A stretch of DNA of 40,628 nt. Source: Acidimicrobiia bacterium. Lineage in GTDB: Bacteria > Actinomycetota > Acidimicrobiia > Spongiisociales > UBA11373. The translations under genes were made by a program, and so were the position numbers. Every line of letters begins with the position of its first letter. Within the stretch, counting starts at the first letter, position 1. The DNA lies in contig JBBDWO010000031.1 of NCBI GenBank assembly GCA_040902765.1, forward strand, positions 26,698 through 67,325. Direction: 5' to 3'. A model generated the notes under the pieces. The model did no database searches. It was not told the origin of the DNA and saw only the letters and a program-made list of their open reading frames with translations. Below, in pieces: positions 7,366 through 15,044 of this stretch.

Positions 7366-7860
7366 ATGACGAGACTTCTGACGCGGGCCGCCGCCCCAAC
7401 CCTGATACTCGCCCTCGCCCTGACCGTCGCAGCATGCGGACAGGAGACCGGCGATACCACCACTCCGGAGCCGACCGGGTCTGAGTTCGCGTTCGGCTCG
7501 CCCGCCAACGCGGCCGACGCCGACCGAGTGATCGAGATCCGGACAAGCGATGATCTGAGGTTCGAGCCGGCGGACATAACCGTTGCGCCCGGCGAGACCG
7601 TCACCTTCCGGCTCACCAACGACGGAGCTGTGGACCATGACTTCACGCTCGGTGACCAGGCCACACAAGACCGACACGAAGCCGAGATGTCTGAGATGGC
7701 AGGAATGGCCCACGATGAGCCGAATGTGGCCACGATCCCCGCAGGCGAGACGGTCGAACTCACCTGGACCTTCGGCGTAGGGGGCACCGTCCTCATCGGC
7801 TGTCACCAACCTGGCCACTATGCCGCGGGAATGACCGGCCGGATCACCGTCGAGGGATGA
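7366..7860 (+). CDS. cupredoxin-domain lipoprotein
   Basis: The 164-residue protein starts with a lipoprotein signal (lipobox TVAAC, Cys at about 24). The rest is a plastocyanin/azurin-like fold: FEPADITVAPGETVTFRLTN, then DHDF with the first copper His, and GCHQPGHYAAGM with the Cys, His and Met ligands near the C-terminus. A His/Met-rich insert (HEAEMSEMAGMAH) could bind extra metal. It probably carries electrons or copper on the outer membrane face. It overlaps the cytochrome c gene (ATGA), which suggests a shared redox role. Confidence 0.88.
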   Translation: MTRLLTRAAAPTLILALALTVAACGQETGDTTTPEPTGSEFAFGSPANAADADRVIEIRTSDDLRFEPADITVAPGETVTFRLTNDGAVDHDFTLGDQATQDRHEAEMSEMAGMAHDEPNVATIPAGETVELTWTFGVGGTVLIGCHQPGHYAAGMTGRITVEG

Positions 7861-8282
7861 ACAGGCTCATGGTGGTGGCGGCGGTTCTCGCCGCCACCAG
7901 CATCATTGGATGCGCCTCTGATACCGAGACAGTGTCAGGGGAGGTCGTCCAACGCGGGGGTCAGCTGTATCAAGCCAACTGCGCGTCATGTCATGGAGCC
8001 GACCTGGCCGGAGCGCCAGACTGGAAGAGCCCTAGCGAAGACGGCTCCTATCCAGCCCCGCCCCAGGACTCCTCTGGGCACACCTGGCACCACTCAGACC
8101 ACGTGCTGATCGAGATCATCCGCGACGGCTCCGACTTCCCCAAGTCGCGGATGCCCGCCTTCGGAGACCGTCTCACCGACGAGGACATCGAAGCGATCCT
8201 CGAGTTCATCAAACGCAGCTGGGGACCCCAGGAGAAGGCATATCAAAGCCAGATCACCGAACAGGAGGGCGCGAAGCCATAG
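7857..8282 (+). CDS. c-type cytochrome lipoprotein (single haem)
   Basis: The 141-residue protein has a lipoprotein-like signal (lipobox SIIGC) and one CASCH haem-binding motif at about residue 42. RMPAFGDRLTDEDIEAILEFIK supplies the distal Met and the C-terminal helix of class I cytochromes. HTWHHSDHVL in the middle is His-rich. It is translationally coupled to the cupredoxin, so the two may pass electrons to each other or to a terminal acceptor. The CcdA-like gene downstream fits the need for haem-thiol reduction. Confidence 0.88.
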   Translation: MNRLMVVAAVLAATSIIGCASDTETVSGEVVQRGGQLYQANCASCHGADLAGAPDWKSPSEDGSYPAPPQDSSGHTWHHSDHVLIEIIRDGSDFPKSRMPAFGDRLTDEDIEAILEFIKRSWGPQEKAYQSQITEQEGAKP

Positions 8283-8313
8283 TCGTGGCCTCCCTGCCTC
8301 ATGCGGGTCACGT

Positions 8314-8632
8314 TGACCTGGGTACGAAGAGGCCCTTCGGCCCTACCGACCCCTCCCGGGGTGGGGTTGACTGGGCGTGGAGGTGAATCACATGCGGTAT
8401 TGGCACGGTATGGGTCCCGGGGCGTGGCTGATGATGGTCGCCTTCTGGGCGCTGGTTGCCTACCTGATCGTCTGGGCGGTCCGCTCAACGGCGACGGCAG
8501 GGCAGCAGGATGCGGTCACCCCGCTTCGACTACTCGATGAACGGCTCGTCCGGGGGGAGATCGACCGGGAGGACTACGAGGAGCGCCACCAGGTTCTCGA
8601 GAGCCGCCGTTGAGAGCGGCTACGAAGGCTGT
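8314..8632 (+). repeat. segmental duplication, copy B (pairs with 1278-1596)
   Basis: Same leader hairpins, SHOCT gene and start of the CsoR-like gene as copy A. Here the flanking island is intact, so copy B shows the original order. Confidence 0.85.
8392..8613 (+). CDS. SHOCT-domain small membrane protein (copy B)
   Basis: The 73-residue protein has N-terminal MRYWHGMGPGAW, one membrane span and the SHOCT motif PLRLLDERLVRGEIDREDYE. I chose ATG 8392 for its GGAGGTGA ribosome site rather than GTG 8377. Its stop overlaps the TTG start of the CsoR-like gene (TTGA), which suggests coupled translation. The function is unknown; the Met/His/Trp-rich outer end could touch copper, but that is a guess. 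Confidence 0.82.
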   Translation: MRYWHGMGPGAWLMMVAFWALVAYLIVWAVRSTATAGQQDAVTPLRLLDERLVRGEIDREDYEERHQVLESRR

Positions 8633-8939
8633 GGGGTTCAGACTTCGCTCCGCTCGTGACCATCTCGACGGGGTGATGCATATGGTGGAGGACGACCGTT
8701 ACTGCGTCGATGTCCTCCATCAGCTGTTCGCGGTGCAGGGTGTTTTGGATCGCGTCCGCCGTGACATTCTGGAGGCGCATCTGCGGGGATGCGTTCCGGA
8801 GGCGGCCGCCGAGGAGCGCGTCCACGACGTTGTAGATGAGTTGCTGGCGGCGGCATTCGGCGCGACTTCCGGTTCGACAGCTGATCACCACCGTCAGCAC
8901 AGCGGGGAATTTCCATCAGTGGCTGCGGCGGGTTATTGA
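8610..8939 (+). CDS. CsoR/RcnR-family metal-sensing repressor
   Basis: The core RLRSARDHLDGVMHMVEDDRYC ... AVQGVLDRVRRDILEAHLRGCV is the all-helical DUF156 domain. The Cys of DRYC, the His of EAHLRGC and its final Cys form the C-H-C set that binds Cu(I) in CsoR. The C-terminal tail is longer than usual. TTG 8610 overlaps the SHOCT stop; GTG 8631 is a later alternative. As a copper-released repressor it could control part of the island, but I see no clear CsoR operator. Confidence 0.82.
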   Translation: MRAATKAVGFRLRSARDHLDGVMHMVEDDRYCVDVLHQLFAVQGVLDRVRRDILEAHLRGCVPEAAAEERVHDVVDELLAAAFGATSGSTADHHRQHSGEFPSVAAAGY

Positions 8940-8940
8940 G

Positions 8941-9219
8941 ATGCGACCGCCAATCGGTGTGTTGGTGGTCATCAGCCCTAGCTGTCACTTCTGCGACGAC
9001 GCCCTCAGGTTGCTGGACGAGTTGGCTGAGAGCAGTCCACTGCAGATAGAGACGGTCCCTCTGACCTCGGAACGGGGTCGATCGCTCCTGGTCCGTCACC
9101 GGGTCCCCTTTCCGCCGATCGTCTTGGTCGACGGCGAGTTCTTCGGCTACGGGCGGATCTCCCGTCGAAAACTAGAAGCACACCTAGTGAGCGTTATGAC
9201 AAGCGCGCGGGCCGACTGA
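8941..9219 (+). CDS. small thioredoxin/glutaredoxin-fold protein
   Basis: I chose ATG 8941, immediately after the CsoR-like stop. The 92-residue product has PSCHFCDDALRLLDEL (active-site CHFC at about 17-20), then VPFPPIVLVDGEFFGYGRIS, which holds the cis-Pro strand and the substrate loop of glutaredoxin-like proteins. It has no signal peptide, so it acts in the cytosol. It could pass electrons to the CcdA-like membrane protein encoded 1 nt downstream. Confidence 0.8.
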   Translation: MRPPIGVLVVISPSCHFCDDALRLLDELAESSPLQIETVPLTSERGRSLLVRHRVPFPPIVLVDGEFFGYGRISRRKLEAHLVSVMTSARAD

Positions 9220-9220
9220 G

Positions 9221-10144
9221 ATGGAGGGACTGTTCCTGGGCGGTTCGCTGCTGGCAGCCTTCATAGCCGGATCAGTGGCGCTCTTCGCTCCCTGCTGCAT
9301 CGTGGTCATGTTCCCCTCTTTTCTGGCGGCGTCGGTGCGGAATCACCGCTGGCGACTGGTTCCATTGGCGTTCGTTTTTGCCGCCGGAGTAGCCACAGTG
9401 ATGCTCCCGGTGACCCTGGGGTTGAGCCTGCTCACCGAGAGCCTCCTCCGCTTCCACACTGTGGTCTATGGCGTCGGGGCACTCCTCCTATTCGGTCTCG
9501 CCGTGATCTCCCTGGGGGGCGGAACCTGGTCGCTGCCCTTCCTGCGCAGTTCACCTGACATCTCCCGGACCGACTCCGCCGGGGTTTACGCCCTCGGAGT
9601 GTTTTCGGGCGCGGCCAGCGCCTGCTGTGCCCCGGTTCTGGCCGGGGTGCTGACCCTGTCGGCGGTGTCACCCGGTCTGCTATCCGCTGTCGGCATCAGC
9701 CTGGCCTACGTATTCGGCATGGTCTTCCCCCTGGTGATCATGACGCTGCTCTGGGATCGGCTGGGCCCCGAGCGCGCCACCTTCGGGAGCAGACAGGTCT
9801 CGTTCCTAGTCGGTCCATTCAGGGTGTCGACTACGACCGCAGGGTTGGTGGCATCGGTCATGTTCCTGGTCATGGGGGTAGTACTTGCAGTAGTCGCGGT
9901 CACCGGGTCCTCGCTGTCACCGGCGGTCCTCGCCTCCCTTGGAACCCGGATCGAAGGTCTCCTGACGCCCATCCTCAACGGGTTGTCATGGATTCCCGAC
10001 GCGGTCATCGGCCTGCTGCTCATTCTCGTCGCCGCCGGCGCCATATGGATATCCGCCAGACCGCGCAATCGAAGTCGAGAGCCACAAGAACACGAAGAAC
10101 GGAGTTGCCATGAACACCGCCAAGACGCCACCCCGGTCGGCTAA
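9221..10144 (+). CDS. CcdA/DsbD-like transmembrane thiol transporter
   Basis: The 307-residue protein is mostly membrane spans. FAPCCIVVMFPSFLA near residues 20-35 and ASACCAPVLAGVLTLS in the middle are the paired Cys/Pro motifs of CcdA-type proteins, which carry reducing power across the membrane for cytochrome c maturation or thiol repair. The vicinal CC pairs differ from the usual single Cys. The last 35 nt overlap the redoxin gene. Neighbouring cytosolic and extracytoplasmic thioredoxin-fold proteins complete an electron path. Confidence 0.85.
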   Translation: MEGLFLGGSLLAAFIAGSVALFAPCCIVVMFPSFLAASVRNHRWRLVPLAFVFAAGVATVMLPVTLGLSLLTESLLRFHTVVYGVGALLLFGLAVISLGGGTWSLPFLRSSPDISRTDSAGVYALGVFSGAASACCAPVLAGVLTLSAVSPGLLSAVGISLAYVFGMVFPLVIMTLLWDRLGPERATFGSRQVSFLVGPFRVSTTTAGLVASVMFLVMGVVLAVVAVTGSSLSPAVLASLGTRIEGLLTPILNGLSWIPDAVIGLLLILVAAGAIWISARPRNRSREPQEHEERSCHEHRQDATPVG

Positions 10145-10700
10145 GCGTCCTCCGGTACCAAAGACCTCGCTATGGCGTTGGATCGGGTTCATCGCCATCC
10201 CCTCGGCCCTGGCCATCCTGGTGGCGGTCGCCACCGTCTCCGAGACGAATGACACTGGCCCGAAGGAGGCGATCCAGTTCGAGCTTCCCACCACCGACGG
10301 CAACACCGTCGCGTTGAACGAGATCCTCGCCGAAGGGGACACCCTCCTCTACTTCTCTATGGGTGTGGGCTGCGATGGCTGTTTCGCCCAGATCCCGGAG
10401 ATCGAAACCGCCCTCGCCGAACGCGGGCTGAACCTGCTGTCCATCATGGTCGATCCCGCCCCGCTGGTCGCCGCCGAGGCGGCCCGTTTCGGCATCGAAA
10501 CCCCGATCCTCATCGACGACGGCGCCCAAGTGTCCCGGGATTACGGAATGGTCGGGATCTACGGCCACGCCGACCGGCCCAGCCATAGTTTCTCCCTGGT
10601 CCGCCGAGACGGGACCATTGGGTGGGTGCGCCACTACGCCGAGATGTTCGTACCGGCAGATGCCCTGCTCGCCGAGCTGGACGCCGCACTCGGGTCGTGA
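10110..10700 (+). CDS. membrane-anchored redoxin (TlpA/peroxiredoxin-like)
   Basis: The 196-residue protein has a basic N-terminus, one membrane anchor (about residues 23-43) and an extracytoplasmic thioredoxin fold. IQFELPTTDGNTVALNEI is the start of a redoxin domain and GVGCDGCFAQIPEIE holds the active-site CDGC; PSHSFSLVRRDGTIGW is the cis-Pro region (here Ser before the strand). It probably receives electrons from the CcdA-like protein and reduces cytochrome c or copper-protein thiols. Confidence 0.83.
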   Translation: MNTAKTPPRSAKRPPVPKTSLWRWIGFIAIPSALAILVAVATVSETNDTGPKEAIQFELPTTDGNTVALNEILAEGDTLLYFSMGVGCDGCFAQIPEIETALAERGLNLLSIMVDPAPLVAAEAARFGIETPILIDDGAQVSRDYGMVGIYGHADRPSHSFSLVRRDGTIGWVRHYAEMFVPADALLAELDAALGS

Positions 10701-11071
10701 GCTCCACTCTTTCTCCCGGCAAGCTCCGACTGATCAATGTGCTTCGTCACGGTGTTTCCGTGGCATGGGGTGCGGTGACCGGTGTGGCTCCCCACGTGCT
10801 CCATCACGTCGGCCCACTGGCCGGCGCCGCGCTTCTCGCCGGAGCCACCGGTCGGATCCTCTTCTTCCTTCTCGGGCTGCTGGCAGCGACCCCGATGCTC
10901 ATCCGCCTCTACCGTCGGTTTCGTACCTGGGTGGCACCCGCCGTCGCCGTGGTCATATTCGCCGTCGCCTACACGCTGTCCTCCCTCCTCCTGGGGCCAT
11001 GGCTCACCGGAGGGGCCAATGCTGCGGACGAGTTCGGAGTGACAACGACGACCGACCCGCACGGTCATTGA
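10697..11071 (+). CDS. small membrane protein of the copper/redox operon
   Basis: GTG 10697 overlaps the redoxin stop (GTGA). The 124-residue product has three hydrophobic segments (about 35-55, 55-70 and 80-105) and a His-containing C-terminal tail ending TTTTDPHGH. HHVGPLAGAALLAGATG is reminiscent of small heavy-metal transport proteins, but I cannot assign a family. It is last in the seven-gene run from 7857. Confidence 0.7.
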   Translation: MSSTLSPGKLRLINVLRHGVSVAWGAVTGVAPHVLHHVGPLAGAALLAGATGRILFFLLGLLAATPMLIRLYRRFRTWVAPAVAVVIFAVAYTLSSLLLGPWLTGGANAADEFGVTTTTDPHGH

Positions 11072-11111
11072 CCGCATCCGCTTGAGTCTGGCCGGGGCCA
11101 GATTCCACCGC

Positions 11112-11143
11112 TTGACATTCCAGTCGCATGGAAGGTCTACGTT
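11112..11143 (+). promoter_or_regulatory. MerR-type promoter 1
   Basis: TTGACA (11112-11117) and a TACGTT -10 (11138-11143) are separated by an overlong 20-bp spacer. The spacer holds the dyad TTCCA-N6-TGGAA. Overlong spacers with such dyads are the mark of MerR-activated promoters. It drives the broken Met-rich gene at 11168. Confidence 0.75.
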
Positions 11144-11167
11144 CGTAGTGGCAGCAAGGAGGCCAGC

Positions 11168-11472
11168 ATGGCGATCTTCAAGATCATCGGAGCCGCCTGG
11201 GTACTCATCGCCACAATGGTGACAGTGGCGATCGTCGCGGACACCCCGCCCCAGGCTTCGGTTCTACCCTCGCCACGAACGGCGGTTGTGACCGACCTCG
11301 GGGCATCTGAGATGCTGGAGAGCGACATGCGGATGCTGGGCAGATGCGGACCGCGGTTTCTCCGTTGATGAACGGCATGATCGCAGCAGACCCGATGTGG
11401 TCGGATCCCGACATGATCCGCGCTCAGGAGCAGTATCAGGCTCAGATGGACCGGATGGTTGGCAGACCCTGA
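11168..11472 (+). pseudogene. secreted/anchored Met-rich small protein, single-base frameshift
   Basis: ATG 11168 follows AGGAGG. The first frame gives an N-terminal hydrophobic segment (MAIFKIIGAAWVLIATMVTV) and stops at 11366. If one base is restored near 11340 the frame instead continues as MNGMIAADPMWSDPDMIRAQ... to TGA 11470, a Met-rich acidic tail with normal codon use. A one-base loss in the GGG run near 11341 explains this. The MerR promoter upstream suggests a copper-induced protein. Function unknown. Confidence 0.65.
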
Positions 11473-11485
11473 ACACACCACAGGG

Positions 11486-11507
11486 CCGCCGACCGTCACC
11501 CCGGCGG
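11486..11507. terminator. hairpin between convergent genes
   Basis: CCGCCG (11486-11491) pairs with CGGCGG (11502-11507) around a 10-nt loop between the Met-rich pseudogene and the end of the MerR gene. There is no clear T-run. Confidence 0.4.
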
Positions 11508-11511
11508 TGGG

Positions 11512-11973
11512 TTAGTGGTGGTGGCCAGAGGGAGCGGTATGCAGGTGGCGCAGGCCGCGATCCGAGTTGACGTTCGTTCCCTGGGTGATGGTCTGACATC
11601 GGTTGGGGTTGCGGCACTGGGTGGGGTCGAGGCTCCGGGCCTGTTGGGTGAGCTTGGCCAGCTTCTCACGTGTGGCACCCAGACTGCGGATGTGCTGGTC
11701 GAGCGCTGCCAAGTGCCGATCGAGCAGATCGATGACGTGGTGGCAGGTGGCCTCACCCTGGCTGCGGAGGTCGAGGACGGAAGAAATCTCGGTGAGTGTC
11801 AGCCCCGTGGCTTGGGCGTCCCGAATGAAGGCGAGCCGATCCACCGTCTCCTCCGGGAAGTTGCGGTAGTCATTGGCCTCCCGGTCCGGCTCGGGCAGGA
11901 CGCCGATCGATTCGTAGTAGCGGATGGTCTTGGTGGGCACACCGGTACGGCGGGCAAGTTCTCCGATTCTCAT
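11512..11973 (-). CDS. MerR-family metal-responsive regulator
   Basis: I chose ATG 11973 (MRIGELARR), the usual MerR start; the upstream ATG at 11997 lies in the promoter. The 153-residue protein has the winged helix (TGVPTKTIRYYESIGVLPEPDR), the long dimer helix and metal-site cysteines: one in EATCHHV at the start of the dimer helix and two in TQCRNPNRC. Three Cys resemble ZntR/MerR/PbrR sensors more than CueR, but the promoter it faces is that of a Cu(I)-type ATPase. The His-rich tail (LRHLHTAPSGHHH) is unusual. Confidence 0.88.
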   Translation of the reverse strand: MRIGELARRTGVPTKTIRYYESIGVLPEPDREANDYRNFPEETVDRLAFIRDAQATGLTLTEISSVLDLRSQGEATCHHVIDLLDRHLAALDQHIRSLGATREKLAKLTQQARSLDPTQCRNPNRCQTITQGTNVNSDRGLRHLHTAPSGHHH

Positions 11974-11990
11974 AAGTCCATTATCCCCTA

Positions 11991-12021
11991 TTGACATTCC
12001 AGTCGACTGTATGGCTTAGGT
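11991..12021 (+). promoter_or_regulatory. MerR-type promoter 2 (copA)
   Basis: TTGACA (11991-11996), a 19-bp spacer with the perfect palindrome CAGTCGACTG (12000-12009), and TTAGGT (12016-12021). The 19-bp spacing is standard for MerR activation. The MerR gene starts just to the left on the other strand, so the site may also set its own expression. Confidence 0.8.
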
Positions 12022-12029
12022 TTGTGGGT

Positions 12030-14306
12030 ATGGAACCATCGCATGAGTCAGGTCTCACGGATCCGGTATGTGGGATGACGGTTGGACCCGGGGCGTTGAG
12101 GCTCGACGAATACCCCGATGTGGGTTTCTGTTCGGAGCATTGCCGCCGCAGTTTCCTCACCGATCCTGCAAGTGTTGGCTCCGCTGGCGGGCACAACCCC
12201 GACGACCATGCCCGGCCTGACGTGGGAGACAGTCGGGTGGGGCCAGCCGTGGCCCCTTCGGAGGAGTCGGAAGCCTCAGACTCCGAGCAAGACGGCCGGC
12301 AGCGGCTGTATCGGAGCCTGCTGCGAAAGTTCTGGTTCGCCACGGTGGTGTCGTTGCCGGTGATCTACTTCTCCTACCCGGAGCTCTTCCCTGGGGTGCC
12401 GGAGAAAGGGTCGACGGCGCTGAATCTGATCTGGGGTGGCATGGCGTTGGTCACGCTGGCGGTGATGGTCTATTCCGGTTCGCAGTTCTTCAGCGGCGCC
12501 TGGGCGGCGTTCAAGCACCGATCGGCGAATATGTACACGCTGATCGCCCTCGGGATCTCCGCCGCCTGGCTGTATTCGACTGTGGCGTTGCTGTTCCCCG
12601 GATTCTTCCCCGAGGAACAGCTTCGGGATGTCTTCTTCGATGTGACCGCGGTGGTGACAGCTCTGGTCGTGTTGGGCTCGGCTCTGGAGATCCGGGCCCG
12701 GGCCCGCACCTCAGAGGCCCTGAAGAAGCTGATCGGCCTCCAGGCAAGAACCGCCCGGGTAATCCGTGACGGCTCAGAGGTGGAGATACCGATAGAGGCG
12801 GTAGCCGTCGACGACATCGTCGTGGTCCGTCCCGGTGAGAAGATCCCCGTCGACGGGGTGATCATCTCCGGAGTGTCGGCCGTCGACGAGTCGATGGTCA
12901 CCGGCGAGTCCATCCCTTCGGAGAAGACCGAGGGCGATACGGTCATCGGCGCCACCATCAACAAGACCGGTTCGTTCCGGTTACGGACCACCCGAGTTGG
13001 TCGGGACACCATGCTGGCTCAGATCATCCAGATGGTCCGCGACGCTCAAGGGTCGAAGGCGCCGATTCAGCGGACGGTGGACAAGGTGGCTGGCTACTTC
13101 GTTCCGGCGGTGATGATCGTGGGGATCCTGACCTTTATGGCCTGGTTTACGTTCGGTCCGGCTCCCGCACTGGTCTATGCGGTGATCACCGCGGTGACGG
13201 TGCTGGTCATCGCCTGCCCGTGCGCCCTGGGCCTGGCCACACCCACTTCGCTGATGGTGGGGATCGGGAAGGGCGCTGAGAACGGCATCTTGATCAAGTC
13301 AGGCGATGCCCTGGAGACCGCCCATCGGGTCGACACCGTGGTGTTGGACAAGACCGGCACCATCACCAGAGGCGAACCGGCCCTCACCGATCTGGTCGTC
13401 TTCAATGGCTTCGACGAGAATCGGATATTGGCTTTCGCCGCCTCGGCAGAAGTCGGCTCGGAGCACCCATTGGGTGAGGCCATCGTCGCCGGCGCTCGGT
13501 TCCGGAACGTTGAGGTGGTCGAGGCAGCCGACTTCGATGCGGTACCAGGTCACGGCATCGAAGCGACGGTGGGCGGAAGGCATGTGGTGTTGGGCAACCT
13601 CAAGTTCATGGCCGACCGCGGTGTCGCCGCCGGGGCTGCCGAGGAAACGCTGGGGCAGCTCGCTGACGAAGGCAAGACCGCCGTGGTGGTCGGTGTCGAC
13701 GGGGAGTTGGCAGGTGTCATCGCCGTTGCCGACACTGTCAAGGAAGACTCCGTGGCAGCGATACGCCGGCTCCACGACCTCGGTCTCGAGGTGGTGATGC
13801 TCACCGGTGACAACCAGCGCACCGCCGCCACCATCGCCCGTCTGGTCGGTGTCGACCGGGTGTTGGCGGAGGTTCTCCCCGAGGACAAGGCGACACAGGT
13901 CAAACTGCTCCAGGCCGAAGGCAAGACTGTGGCTATGGTCGGCGACGGGATCAACGACGCTCCCGCCCTCGCTCAGGCGGATGTGGGCATGGCCATGGGC
14001 ACAGGCACCGACGTTGCCATGGAGTCCGGGGACGTCACCCTGGTGAAGGGAAGCCTGGGCGGGATCGTCACCGCCATTGAGCTCTCCAAGGCCACCATCA
14101 GAAACGTCCATCAGAACCTCGTGGGCGCCTTCGCCTACAACACGCTCGGCGTTCCCATCGCCGCCGGTGTCTTCTACCCGCTCTTCGGGATTTTGCTCAG
14201 CCCGCTGCTGGCCGGCGCGGCGATGGCGTTCTCCTCCGTGACCGTGGTGTCCAACGCCAACCGGCTTCGCCGTTGGCGGCCCTCCATTCAGCAAGGAGCG
14301 AGCTGA
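12030..14306 (+). CDS. copA: Cu(I)-type P1B ATPase with N-terminal YHS-like domain
   Basis: ATG 12030 gives 758 residues. Seen in order: a short cysteine module (DPVCGMTV ... [12 protein letters not shown]) resembling a YHS domain in place of the usual CxxC HMA domain, membrane spans, TGES in the actuator domain, [12 protein letters not shown] in the metal-binding span, DKTGT phosphorylation site, [19 protein letters not shown] and [10 protein letters not shown]. The late spans carry YN and MAFSS, which match the Cu(I) subgroup. It exports Cu(I) using ATP. It leads a coupled operon with the cupredoxin and small membrane genes. Confidence 0.95.
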   Translation: MEPSHESGLTDPVCGMTVGPGALRLDEYPDVGFCSEHCRRSFLTDPASVGSAGGHNPDDHARPDVGDSRVGPAVAPSEESEASDSEQDGRQRLYRSLLRKFWFATVVSLPVIYFSYPELFPGVPEKGSTALNLIWGGMALVTLAVMVYSGSQFFSGAWAAFKHRSANMYTLIALGISAAWLYSTVALLFPGFFPEEQLRDVFFDVTAVVTALVVLGSALEIRARARTSEALKKLIGLQARTARVIRDGSEVEIPIEAVAVDDIVVVRPGEKIPVDGVIISGVSAVDESMVTGESIPSEKTEGDTVIGATINKTGSFRLRTTRVGRDTMLAQIIQMVRDAQGSKAPIQRTVDKVAGYFVPAVMIVGILTFMAWFTFGPAPALVYAVITAVTVLVIACPCALGLATPTSLMVGIGKGAENGILIKSGDALETAHRVDTVVLDKTGTITRGEPALTDLVVFNGFDENRILAFAASAEVGSEHPLGEAIVAGARFRNVEVVEAADFDAVPGHGIEATVGGRHVVLGNLKFMADRGVAAGAAEETLGQLADEGKTAVVVGVDGELAGVIAVADTVKEDSVAAIRRLHDLGLEVVMLTGDNQRTAATIARLVGVDRVLAEVLPEDKATQVKLLQAEGKTVAMVGDGINDAPALAQADVGMAMGTGTDVAMESGDVTLVKGSLGGIVTAIELSKATIRNVHQNLVGAFAYNTLGVPIAAGVFYPLFGILLSPLLAGAAMAFSSVTVVSNANRLRRWRPSIQQGAS

Positions 14307-14677
14307 TGACGGTGCTCATCGTTGATCTTGCGGGGCTGGGTTTCATCGCCCTGATCATCTGGTACTTCTGGCTATCCAAGCCCCAAGGCTCACTAGCTGT
14401 CATCGGCGCAGGTGGCGTCCAGGAGGCGTTCATCGTGGTCAAGGGCGGATACAGCCCGGACACCATCAGGGTCGAAGCAGGGCAACCGGTCAAATTGGTC
14501 TTCAACCGCCAAGAGGCAGACCCATGCTCGGGAAAGGTCGTCTTCGACGCATTTGGCGTCTCCGCCGACCTCCCCGAAGGCGAGAACGTCTCCATCGAGT
14601 TCACGCCCTCGGAGCCCGGCGAATACGAGTTCGCCTGCCAGATGGGCATGCTCCGCGGCAGGGTGGTCGCCTCATGA
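14306..14677 (+). CDS. membrane-anchored cupredoxin (CupA-like copper chaperone)
   Basis: ATG 14306 overlaps the copA stop (TGATG). The 123-residue protein has one N-terminal span (about 5-22), then a cupredoxin-like domain: GYSPDTIRVEAGQPVKLVFN, DPCSGKVVFD and FACQMGMLRGRVV. The Cys in DPCS and the Cys/Met cluster in CQMGM resemble the Cu(I) sites of CupA, the membrane cupredoxin that feeds CopA in Streptococcus pneumoniae. Direct coupling to copA supports that role. The assignment rests on pattern and context. Confidence 0.8.
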   Translation: MTVLIVDLAGLGFIALIIWYFWLSKPQGSLAVIGAGGVQEAFIVVKGGYSPDTIRVEAGQPVKLVFNRQEADPCSGKVVFDAFGVSADLPEGENVSIEFTPSEPGEYEFACQMGMLRGRVVAS

Positions 14678-14916
14678 CCCCCGGCTCACATAACAGTCGC
14701 TTCGGCCCGGTGATGTGGGGAGTCATCGCCATCGCCGTGATGATCCTCGCGGTGGTCGCGGTCTACCAACAACTCGACTCTCGAGTCGTCGGCTATGCCG
14801 TCGGCGCACTCGTACTTGTCTGTCTCGCCGTCTGCGGCGCCACCTTCTGGCTCGACACCGGCTCCGTACGGACCACCAAACGGTCCGTTGACCAACTCCG
14901 CAGGTCCAACCACTAG
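14674..14916 (+). CDS. small two-span membrane protein of the copA operon
   Basis: ATG 14674 overlaps the cupredoxin stop (ATGA). The 80-residue product has two hydrophobic segments (about 13-32 and 40-60) and a basic C-terminal tail. No family recognised. Tight coupling to copA and the cupredoxin suggests a role in the same copper export unit. Confidence 0.7.
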   Translation: MTPGSHNSRFGPVMWGVIAIAVMILAVVAVYQQLDSRVVGYAVGALVLVCLAVCGATFWLDTGSVRTTKRSVDQLRRSNH

Positions 14917-14923
14917 ACGTCGA

Positions 14924-14938
14924 AGGCCCTCTAGGCCT
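14924..14938. terminator. short hairpin after the copA operon
   Basis: AGGCC (14924-14928) pairs with GGCCT (14934-14938) around a 5-nt loop, just after the last gene of the copA operon. Confidence 0.4.
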
Positions 14939-14980
14939 GCACCTCCTCCCTGCCCAGTCATATCGGGACCTTCGACCCTA

Positions 14981-15012
14981 TTGACCTTCCAGCCGTCTGG
15001 AATGCGTACGTT
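14981..15012 (+). promoter_or_regulatory. MerR-type promoter 3 (ABC transporter)
   Basis: TTGACC (14981-14986) and TACGTT (15007-15012) with a 20-bp spacer holding the dyad TTCCAG-N4-CTGGAA. It closely resembles promoter 1 and shares TTGAC-TTCCAG with promoter 2, so one MerR protein probably serves all three. Confidence 0.75.
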
Positions 15013-15044
15013 GGAGTGAGAGCAGATGCCAAGACAGGGTTCGA

